The notes beneath the pieces were generated by a model that was given only the letters and a program-made list of their open reading frames with translations, made no database searches and was not told where the DNA came from. DNA of 64,000 nucleotides from Kutzneria sp044547355 (GTDB lineage: Bacteria > Actinomycetota > Actinomycetes > Mycobacteriales > Pseudonocardiaceae), in the NCBI RefSeq assembly GCF_044547355.1, contig NZ_JBIUAG010000047.1:1-64000 (forward strand), written 5' to 3'. This document shows positions 49,240 through 57,947 of the stretch, one piece after another (positions within the stretch are counted from its first letter, which is position 1; each line of letters begins with the position of its first letter). The position numbers and the translations under genes are program-made.

Positions 49240-52200
49240 TCCAGCGCGGGGATGAACCGGGCCCACTGGTCCCGATCCAGCCCGCCCCGGGTCACCTGGC
49301 AACTGGTCTCGTCCAGGTGGGCGCGCAGGTCGTAGGTCGGTTTCAGGTCCCACATCACGACGTCACCCTCGCTGCCGGCGGAGACCAGCTTCGAGCCGTC
49401 GGCGGAGAACAGCAGGTGGTAGACGGCGTCGACGTTGTCGGTCAGCGCGGTGCCCAGCTGGCGCGGCAGGATCGGGGTGCCTAGGTCCCAGAGAAATGCC
49501 TGGCCCTCGATGCCGCCGGTCACCATGAGGTCGGTCGTCGGCGCGAACGCTGCGGTGAGCGCGTAGGTGCCGCTGTGCGGGTTGAGGGGATCGCCGAGCC
49601 GGCGGGCGTGGTTGGGGTCGCTGATGTCCCACAGGATGGCCGGGCCGTTGCGTTCGCTGGTGATCAGCAGGTCGCCGGCCGGTGACACGGCGGCGGTGGA
49701 GACCTCGCTCTGGTGCCCCAGCAGCGCCGATCCCAGTTGGTGCGGATGGGTGGGGTCGGTGATCTCCCACAGCCGGACTCCGCTCGGGTCGCCCGGCCCG
49801 TCGGTCGGCCCGCTTGCACTGCCGCCATTCGAAACGGCGCTGCCGGCCGAATCCGCGTCGGTGGTCGGGGGCAGGGTCGGGGCGGTGACGGCGGTGGTCT
49901 TGGGTGCCATGCCGGAACCCCTGATGACCGCGAGCACCCGGCCGTCCCGCACCCGCCAGATGCCCAGCACCCCCTGCTTGGACAGAACCTGACCGATCTG
50001 GCGCGGCTTGGCCGGGTCCCGCACGTCCCAGAAGATCGTCGCCTGGTCGCCGCCCGCGATGAGCGTCCGACCGTCCGGGGAGAACAGCAGCGAGCGGACG
50101 ATGTCCGTCGGACCGCCGAACGACGCGAGTGTGTGGGGATGCTCGCGGTCGCCGAGGTCCCAGAGCATGACCTTGTGGTCGCTGCCGCCGGTGGCCAACA
50201 GCTTGCCGTCCGGAGAGAAGCTCACCGCGTCGATGCCCTCCTCGGTGTGCCCGGTCAGCACGGCGAGCTTGCGGGGGCGGCGGGGATCGACGACGTCCCA
50301 CAACTCGGTGGTGGTGTCCCGGCCCCCGGTCGCCACCATCGACGCGTCCTGGGACAATGCGAGCGCGTAGATCTCGTTGAACCGCCCGGTGTGGCCGACG
50401 AAGGGCGGGGCGAACGCCTGGGGTCGGCCGGCGCGACCGAGGTTCCACAGGGTGATCCCGCCGCCGTTGCTGCCGGTGGCGAGCGTCTTGCCGTCGGGGG
50501 CGAATGCCGGTGTCCGGTCGTCCTCGCCACCCACCAGCGTGTCGATGCGCTGGGGAAAGTCCGGGTTGGAGACGTCCCACAGCAGCACTCCGACGTCACG
50601 GCCGCCGATGGTGGCCAGGGTGGGGCCCTGGGGCGAGAAGGTCACTCGTGACCCGAAGTTCACCCGGATCTGGTCCCGGGCCGGCTTCGCCGCGGCCGGG
50701 TCGGCGATGTTCCACAGCTGGATGCCACGGAACGTGCCGCTGACGGCCAGTTCCTTGCCGTCGGCCGCGAACGCGATGTTGTCCACGACATCGTCCGGGA
50801 CCGGCTGGAACTGGCCGAGCTGCCGCGGCGCGGTGCGCTGGCGGACGTCCCACAGCGTCACCGGGGAGTTGCTCGGCTTCTCAGCCAGCACGGTCGAGTC
50901 GGCGCTGAACGCGAGCACCACGATTCCACCCGATTCGGGGGCCAGCGGCGGGCCGTACGGTCGGATCTGGGCCGGATCGGTCAGATCCCACAGCTGGATC
51001 CCGGGACTGTCCTTTCCGGACGTTGCCAGCACCGTCCCGTCCGGCGACAGCCAAGCGTCCAGGTCGACGTTCTTCTGGTCCTTCACCGGGTTGCCGAGTT
51101 GCCGGGGATGCGCGGGATCGGCCAGGTCCCAGATCACCACCGCGCCCCGGCCGCCGGCCGTGACCAGCCGGCTGTCGTTGGCGGCGAACGCCAGCCGGAC
51201 GGGTGAGTCGAAACCGATGAAGGGATCGCCGACCTGCTTGGGGTGCAACGGATCGCGCAGATCCCACAGCATGATGGCGCCAGACGAGTACCCGGCGGCC
51301 AGGTATCGACCGGTAGACGAGTACGCCATGGAACTGACCGGACTGGCCACCCCGGTCAGCTGCCCGGCGTACGGCGTGGTGGTCAGCGCCCGTTGCAGCG
51401 CGGAATAGGTCTCGGGGCCGGGATTGATGCGGTGCGCGGCCACGGCCAGCTGCAACGCGGTGCGGGGGTCCGTGGCCAGCGAGGCGTCGGACTTGGCCAC
51501 GAGCTGCCGGGCGGTGGCGACCATGGCCTGCTCGCGGGCCTGACGTTGTTGCTCGCCGGCGATTCCCTGCTGCACCAACGCGATGACACCGGCCACCAAA
51601 GCAATGACCAGCAGCACGGTCGCCGTGGCGATCAACCGGCGGCGGCGTGACCGGTTGCGTTGGGCGCTGGCGCGGAGGAACTCTCTGCCGACGGGGCTGA
51701 GGTCGACCTTGCCGACCGACCCGACCGCGACCGACAGCTGCCCGCGTTCCCACAGTGCTTCGGGTTTGCGCCCGGCGTGGTCCCAGCCGGCGGCGGCCTC
51801 CTCGATCTTGGCCCGGGCGCGCAGCGCGTCGGCGGTGGACTTGATCGCCTCGGCCAGGGGCCGCCACGCGGTGAAGAACTTCTCGTGCGAAGCGCCGATC
51901 AGGGCCTCGTCGTCGACGGTGTCGACGGTCAGCAGCCGGTGGGCGACGAAGGCGTCCAACTCGGTCGAGACCTCGGCCGGCAGGTCCGCCCGCCGCACGT
52001 GCCAGCGGGTCGGCCGGTCCTGCTCGTCCACGGTGACCAGGCCCAGCAGCCCGGCGATCACGGCGGCGCGGTCGCGGCCGGTTGCCGCCATGGCCTCGGC
52101 CAGCGCCGCCTCGGCCTGACGGGACAACGCCCCCTGCACACCCTCGATCGAGTCGTAGCGGGCCATCGACAGCTCGTCGCCGCGCCCGACGCCCTCGGCC

Positions 52201-53369
52201 AGCTGTGCCAGTGTGAAAGCCAGCAGCGGCAAGGCATCCCCGGTGTCGGTGTCGTCGACAAGTTTGGCCACCAGCTCGTCCGACACCCTGATCCCGGCCA
52301 GCCGCGCCGGGCCCTCGATGACGGTCCGCAACGCCTCCCGGCGGAGCGGCCGAACCGTGTGCGTGCGGGTCGGCAGGCCGGCCAGATCGGGGTTGAGCAG
52401 CAGCTGGTTCAGGAACTCCGGCCGCAGCGTGGCGACGATGTCGATCGGCCCGCGCAACGCGGCCCGCAGCACGGCGGCAAAGTCCACGACCTTGTTGTCG
52501 GGGGTCTGGGTGAGCAACTCCTCCAGCTGATCGATGACGACCAACAGCCGCTTGCGTCGGGGGCCCGGCGTCGCCGCCAGCAGCCGTTCCACGACGTCCA
52601 CGATCCGGCCGGCGGCCAGGTCGTCCTCGATCGGGCCGAGGCGCAGGTCGACGTCGAGGTCACGGGCCAGGCCGGCCAGCTGCTGGGCCAGCCGGGCCGT
52701 CGGATCGACGCCGGGGGTGAACGCCGGCAGCGTCCACCAGTCCGGTTCCTCGGCCATCGTCGGCAGCAACCCGGCCCGCACCAGCGACGACTTGCCGCAG
52801 CCGGACGGGCCGACCACCAGCAACACCGTGTTCTCGGCCCGTTCGGCCGGCGAGCGCAGCAGCCCGGCCAGGGCCTCGACATCGCCGCTACGACCGAAGA
52901 ACGCCTTGTGCAGGTCGGCATCGAAGGCCCGCAGCCCCGGGAACGGCGACCGGCCGTCGGCCCAGCCGACGCCGCCGCTCTGGTCGACACGGCGCAACGC
53001 GGCGGTCAGGGCGGCCCGTGCCGCCGCCGGATCCCGGATCATGTCGGTGTGCTGGAGGGATTTCAGCAGCGGATGCAGCGCCCCGGCCTCGGCCCGGACC
53101 GGCAGCATCCGGCCGCCGCGGGCGCGAGCGATCGCGACTTCCGCCGTGCACCAAGTGGAATCGAGGTAGGCCGACGTGACCACGCAGACCGTGGCGTCGG
53201 CCCAGCGCAGCCGCTCGTGCAGCCGCTGCTCCCACTCGTCGCCGACGGCGATGCCGTCGCTGAGGTCCCGGTCGAGGAAGACGTCGTGCCCGTCGGCCAC
53301 CAGCCACTCCCGCAGCGTCGCCGCGTGCGGGGTGTCCGCGCTCGCATGGCTGATGAACACGGTCGCCAT
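49215..53369 (-). CDS. TIR-nSTAND NTPase-WD40 repeat protein
   Basis: The 1384-residue multi-domain protein has an N-terminal TIR domain (1-125; VFISHASAD start, Glu77 in WCTAEVAIA at the NADase Glu position). An nSTAND NTPase follows (FPGLRAFDADLHKAFFGR at 143-160, Walker A GPSGCGKS 187-194, Walker B LLVVIDQLEE 275-284), then a helical region, a membrane segment at about 579-600 behind RSRRRR, and about 14 WD40 blades (665-1355) with LWDL/LWDV endings. By family logic WD40 senses, STAND oligomerises and TIR cleaves NAD or makes a signal; many bacterial TIR and STAND proteins are antiphage effectors. GGGAGG precedes the ATG. It follows the DUF4231 gene by 71 bases on the same strand. Confidence 0.93.
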   Translation of the reverse strand: MATVFISHASADTPHAATLREWLVADGHDVFLDRDLSDGIAVGDEWEQRLHERLRWADATVCVVTSAYLDSTWCTAEVAIARARGGRMLPVRAEAGALHPLLKSLQHTDMIRDPAAARAALTAALRRVDQSGGVGWADGRSPFPGLRAFDADLHKAFFGRSGDVEALAGLLRSPAERAENTVLLVVGPSGCGKSSLVRAGLLPTMAEEPDWWTLPAFTPGVDPTARLAQQLAGLARDLDVDLRLGPIEDDLAAGRIVDVVERLLAATPGPRRKRLLVVIDQLEELLTQTPDNKVVDFAAVLRAALRGPIDIVATLRPEFLNQLLLNPDLAGLPTRTHTVRPLRREALRTVIEGPARLAGIRVSDELVAKLVDDTDTGDALPLLAFTLAQLAEGVGRGDELSMARYDSIEGVQGALSRQAEAALAEAMAATGRDRAAVIAGLLGLVTVDEQDRPTRWHVRRADLPAEVSTELDAFVAHRLLTVDTVDDEALIGASHEKFFTAWRPLAEAIKSTADALRARAKIEEAAAGWDHAGRKPEALWERGQLSVAVGSVGKVDLSPVGREFLRASAQRNRSRRRRLIATATVLLVIALVAGVIALVQQGIAGEQQRQAREQAMVATARQLVAKSDASLATDPRTALQLAVAAHRINPGPETYSALQRALTTTPYAGQLTGVASPVSSMAYSSTGRYLAAGYSSGAIMLWDLRDPLHPKQVGDPFIGFDSPVRLAFAANDSRLVTAGGRGAVVIWDLADPAHPRQLGNPVKDQKNVDLDAWLSPDGTVLATSGKDSPGIQLWDLTDPAQIRPYGPPLAPESGGIVVLAFSADSTVLAEKPSNSPVTLWDVRQRTAPRQLGQFQPVPDDVVDNIAFAADGKELAVSGTFRGIQLWNIADPAAAKPARDQIRVNFGSRVTFSPQGPTLATIGGRDVGVLLWDVSNPDFPQRIDTLVGGEDDRTPAFAPDGKTLATGSNGGGITLWNLGRAGRPQAFAPPFVGHTGRFNEIYALALSQDASMVATGGRDTTTELWDVVDPRRPRKLAVLTGHTEEGIDAVSFSPDGKLLATGGSDHKVMLWDLGDREHPHTLASFGGPTDIVRSLLFSPDGRTLIAGGDQATIFWDVRDPAKPRQIGQVLSKQGVLGIWRVRDGRVLAVIRGSGMAPKTTAVTAPTLPPTTDADSAGSAVSNGGSASGPTDGPGDPSGVRLWEITDPTHPHQLGSALLGHQSEVSTAAVSPAGDLLITSERNGPAILWDISDPNHARRLGDPLNPHSGTYALTAAFAPTTDLMVTGGIEGQAFLWDLGTPILPRQLGTALTDNVDAVYHLLFSADGSKLVSAGSEGDVVMWDLKPTYDLRAHLDETSCQVTRGGLDRDQWARFIPALDYQDTCSA

Positions 53370-53440
53370 GCCTCTGCCTCCCCGGGCTTGGAGCGCGCAG
53401 TGGGGTCATCGGGGCTTGGGCCGATCGCGTTACCGGGTGG

Positions 53441-54343
53441 TCACGCCGTGTCCTTCGCCCGATGATCGGGCGGGTCCTCGGCCAGCTTGGCCATCCACGC
53501 CTCGTTCTCGATGGAGATCACCTGCTCCGCCGCCACCGCCAGCGCGTCAAGGCCGTCCGCCGTGGACTCGGTGCTGGCCCGGGCGCTGAGCACCTCCAGG
53601 CGCTGCGCGGTGTGCAGGAACTCGATCAGCTGGTACTCGTGCCGGGCCGCCGCCACGTGCACCGCCAGCGCCGCGCCGATCGTCGTGACGACGGCGATCC
53701 ACACCGTCCACTCCGACCCGCCGAGCACGGCCGCGACCGCCCCGATCGCCGCCGCGAGCACCGCCAGCCCCAGTTCGACCGCGCGGAAACGCCGCAACGC
53801 CTTCTGCAACTCCGCCGCTCGGGGCCGATAGTAGGTGTGGATCTGGTCGCTGACCCGGGCCTCGAAGTAGGACGGGACATCGTGCACGTCCGGCGTGGGC
53901 CGCTGGTCGGGGGTGACGCCGGCCTGGTGGCGGAGCAGGTCGCCGCCGACGTCCCGCAGCTGGTTGCTGCGTTCGAGCAGCCCCACCCCGTCCGGGTCAC
54001 CGCGATAGGGGCCGGCCTTGGCCAGCCACAGGAACACCTCGCTCTTCAGGGCTTCGGACACCGACCGGGCCCGGGTCCAGTCCCGCAACGCCCGCCCGCT
54101 CCACGCCGGACGCAGCCGGGGCAGCAGCGCCGCGCCGAACGCGGCCGCCACCGCCAGCACCCGGCTCGCCACCGGGACTTCCGCGGCCAAGACCCCGGCC
54201 AGCGCCGCCAACACGGCGACCGTCACCGTGACGGCGAGCGCCGCCGTCCGAGCCCGGCTGATCCGCCGCTTCATCCGATCCGCGGTCCGCGACCACAACG
54301 ACTGCTGGCGCCACAGATCGGCGACGAGCTCCGCAGCTGACAT
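53441..54343 (-). CDS. Four-TM DUF4231 / SLATT-like membrane protein
   Basis: The 300-residue protein has four membrane segments in two hairpins (about 34-54 with 58-77, and 189-209 with 212-232), and a cytoplasmic linker containing RVSDQIHTYYRPRAAELQKALRRFRAVE, the DUF4231 signature region, with a C-terminal helix HEYQLIEFLHTAQRLEVLSARA. DUF4231 belongs to the SLATT type of membrane proteins described as effectors in nucleotide-signal conflict systems. The ATG at 54343 has GGGAG 12 bases upstream. Lying directly upstream of the TIR-STAND gene, it may form a membrane-disrupting or anchoring partner of that protein; this is inference. Confidence 0.85.
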   Translation of the reverse strand: MSAAELVADLWRQQSLWSRTADRMKRRISRARTAALAVTVTVAVLAALAGVLAAEVPVASRVLAVAAAFGAALLPRLRPAWSGRALRDWTRARSVSEALKSEVFLWLAKAGPYRGDPDGVGLLERSNQLRDVGGDLLRHQAGVTPDQRPTPDVHDVPSYFEARVSDQIHTYYRPRAAELQKALRRFRAVELGLAVLAAAIGAVAAVLGGSEWTVWIAVVTTIGAALAVHVAAARHEYQLIEFLHTAQRLEVLSARASTESTADGLDALAVAAEQVISIENEAWMAKLAEDPPDHRAKDTA

Positions 54344-54460
54344 GGTGATCAGGCTCCCATATCGGGCAATCCCGGTGGGGCCCGCCCGCTCGGCCGCCCT
54401 TTCGGCCCCGATCCCCGAGGCAACGGCGTGTGCGCCCGTTCGCCACGGGAGAGTGTCCAC

Positions 54461-57400
54461 ATGGTGCAGTTGCGGACCGTCGTCTCGCGGTACTCCTCCT
54501 CCTTCGACCTGACGTCGGCGAACATCGGCCTGGGGCTGGACGGGAATGTCTACCTCGTCGGCCGGCACGGCGGCGGGGCGCGGGTGATCCGGGTGGGGCT
54601 GGACGGGACACCCCTGAGCGCGGGCGACGTGGGCGGCGACGCGCTGGCGGTGGCGGCCGACGCCACCGGCCTGGTGGCGACCGCGGAGCCGTTGCCGCAC
54701 CCGCCGACCGTCGTCGTCCGGGACCGCGATTTCGGGGCGGTGGCCCGGGTCGACGACTTCACTGCGGTGGACAACCAGTTCAGCGCGCCGAGCGGGCTGG
54801 CGACGGGGGAGCGGTCGGGCCGCATCTACGCGGTCGACCCGCACGCGTCGAGGATCCTGGTGATCGGCCCGACCGGCCTTCAGGGCGCGGTGACGCTGAC
54901 CGGCCTCGACAACACGGGGATCAACTCCACCACCCAGAGCAACACGGCCGACGCGGTCGGGCTGCGGGTGGCGGAGGCGGCGAACCGGATCTACACGGCG
55001 TGGCCGTCGGGACTGCTGTGCGCCACGGACCTGAGCGGAAACGTGGTCTGGAGCACCAAATCCGCCGCCGTCGCCGGGACCTTCCGGGGCGCGTTCGACG
55101 TGACGGCGGACGGCCGGGTGTTCCTGGCCCCGTCCGACACCGCGATCCAGACCGACACAACCGGAAAGTACGTGGCGGTGACCATTGTGGACACCACGGG
55201 CGCCGCGACCGCCGGCGCGGTGAAGCTGCGGCTGCCGGCCGGCGATCCGGGTTTCGCGGTCCAGGACCTGCGGATCCTGAACCAACAGATCATCCTCAAG
55301 CGCGAGGACCCGGCGACCCTGTTCGAGGTCTACGCGCTCGACGGCACGTTCGTGCGAAGCGTCCCGGGCGACGTCGAAGTGGTCACAGTGTCCTATCCGG
55401 ACATCAGGTGGACGGCCGGCAGCCGGATGGACTTCTCCATTGGCTACCAAGGCGGTCGGTGGCCGTCCGCGCCCCGGCTGCGGGCGTGGCTGCGGCCGCT
55501 CGGCGTGCCGGAGTTCGCCGAGCTGCCCGTGGAGCCGGCCCCGGTCGGCGGGTCCACGACCGTGGTCGTGCCGCCGGATGCCCGTGGCCTGTACCAGATC
55601 CGGGTGTCACCGGACGTCGCCGGCCGGTACTCCGAGTACGGTGTGGACGGTTACGTCGAGGTGCGGTCGCCGGGCTCGACCGGCACGGTGTCGATCATGA
55701 CCGATCGCAACCGGTTCGCCTTCGGGCGGGGCGAGGCGATCGCCGTGACCGTGATCATCCAGGCGCCCCCGGCGGTCGCGCTGCCCACCACCGTCCGCCT
55801 CACCGTGCTGCGGGACGGGATCCCGGTCGGCTACCGCGATGTCGCGATGAGCATCGATCCGACCACCAAACGCATGCAGGGCAAGGTGATCCTCGATGCG
55901 AAGTTCACCGGGACCTGGCAGCTCGGCCGGCACGTGCTCGACGCGGTGGTGCCGGGATTCACCGTCGCCCCGCAGCACGTGGAGATCGGGCCCGGTCTTC
56001 AGCAGCGGCCGAACTACCACCTGGTGCAGCACGGCGACTACAACGCGAGCGTGCCCAGCGACCCGCTCAACCGCGGCTTCGACGCACTCCTGCTGTCCGA
56101 CGCCGCCGACGTCATCGCCGATCACGTGGCCCGGGCGGCCAAGCTCGGCCTGACCCTGTTCGTCGACCGCCTCGGCGGCCTGCGCACGGACGACCCGAAG
56201 CTGCCATCGCCGGCGCTTTCCCTTGACGTGCAAGGATATGCGCTGCTGAGCGCGTTGCAGCACCAGCAGGACGGGGTCGCCACCGACAAGCTCGGCCTCG
56301 AGGACCCGCAGTACCAGGCGATCGCCGGCTACGGCGCCAACGGCATCGAGGAACAGGCGATCCTGCTCATGATGGACGCTGGCCTGCCGGTGGGCCTGGC
56401 GAACGACACCCGCACGCCCGAGCAGATGGACAACGCCGTCACGAACGTGACGCGCTGGCTTCAGGACTACGCGGCCTTCCGGGGCTGGAGCTGGGCCGCG
56501 AACTGGTGGGTGGCGAACTACGGCACGCAAGCGGCGACCGCCGGCGCGGAACGGGACGCCTACACCGCCGCCCTCAACCAGGCCCGCGACACCGGCAAGT
56601 GGTCGCCGATCCTGGACACCGTCTCCGACCGGGTGTTCGCGCAGAAGCCGGCCGCCGAGGCGCGCTTCCGGAAGGTGGCCGACCTGGCGACGCCGGGCCG
56701 GATCAGCGCGATGACCTCGCCGTTCCGCGCCTTGCAGAGCCCGCCGGCGGTGATCTTCGCCAACGCCGACGAGGTCGACCTCCAGAACCAGTGGGAACAG
56801 CTCGGACCGGCGATGACCAGCGCGTTCCAGGTCGACTACTACCGCCGCCCGGGCAAGCCGGTGTGGGGGCACGTCGAGATCTACAACGACGACGGCACCG
56901 GCGGCCAGATCCTGCCGGCGCTGACGCAGATGGCGATGCGGGGCGCGAACGGCACCGGCTACGTCTCGCTCGGCGACACCCTGCACAGCTTCGGGGATCC
57001 CGGCGATCCGCGCGGCGCCGCCAACGGCCCCGACCCCGGCGATCCCCGTTCCGGCGGCGCGGGCAAGGCTTCCGTGCTGCGGGCCGCCTTCGAGATGCTC
57101 AACCGGTTCGGCCCGGCGACCGCCGCGGCCCGGTCGGCCAACCGCGTGGCGATCGTGGTGTCCACCCGCATGCTGCGCTATGAGGGCGGCAGCGGCCTGA
57201 CCCTCAACGACAACGACTACTACCAGACGTTTTTCGGCTCGATCGGCTCGCAGTACTTCGACGCGCTGTTCGAGGCCTACAACGCCTGCCTGATGGCGCA
57301 CCGCCCGGCGTCGTTCGTGTTCACCGAGGACGTCAGCGCCGACGTGCTGCGGCAGTACGACGCCGTACTGCTGGTGGGGCAGCGGGTGGACCTTGAGGAG

Positions 57401-57946
57401 CCGCTGTACCTGGCGTTGAAGAACAGCAGCGTCACCGTGTACTACGACGACACCTGCCGGCTCGGCGGGAACTTCAACATCACCCCGTACTACTTCGTGC
57501 CGCTGGGTTTCTCGTTCGACCGGATCGCGCTGGAGGCCGTCCGGCAGGGGCTTGGCCCGTCCGACGACGACGCCGCGGCGCTGCGCTACCGGGCGTACTT
57601 CCTCCAACAGGCCGCCGGCCTGCGCGCGGCCTTGGCCGACGTCCGCCCGGTCGCCGAGTGCGACAACCCGGAAGTGCTGCTCAGCGAATGGATCGCGGGC
57701 GACGTGCGCTACCTCTGGGTCGCCAACAACACCATGATCGGCTGGGAGCCCGGGGTCATGTGGCGGGTCAGCATGACCGTGGCGCACCGGCTGCCGGTGC
57801 TGGCCGAGCTGACCGTCGACGTGCCGCCGGGCCACGAGCTCGTCGACCTGCTGACCGGGGCGATCGTGCCGACCGAGGGCGGGCGGTTCACCGCCGACCT
57901 GCGCACCGCACCGGCCCGGATGTACGCCGTGGCCCCGCTTTCCTGC
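54461..57946 (+). CDS. Large beta-propeller / glycosidase-like protein, N-terminal part (frameshifted)
   Basis: The frame codes for about 1160 residues of normal protein. An N-terminal propeller-like repeat region (GLGLDGNVYLVGRHGG, SGRIYAVDPHASRILVIG, ADGRVFLAPSD) is followed by a beta-sandwich and, at about 520-1150, a region like beta-galactosidase-type barrels and their trimerisation/amidotransferase-like domain (QHGDYNASVPSDPLNRGFDALLLSDAADV, RVAIVVSTRMLRYEGG, YDAVLLVGQRVD, SSVTVYYDDTCR). It ends with RTAPARMYAVAPL. Beyond 57946 the frame turns Arg-rich and meaningless while another frame continues as good protein, so a one-base shift near 57939-57941 (CTTTCC) is likely. No signal peptide. 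GGGAGAG precedes the ATG. Substrate unknown. Confidence 0.75.
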
Positions 57947-57947
57947 G

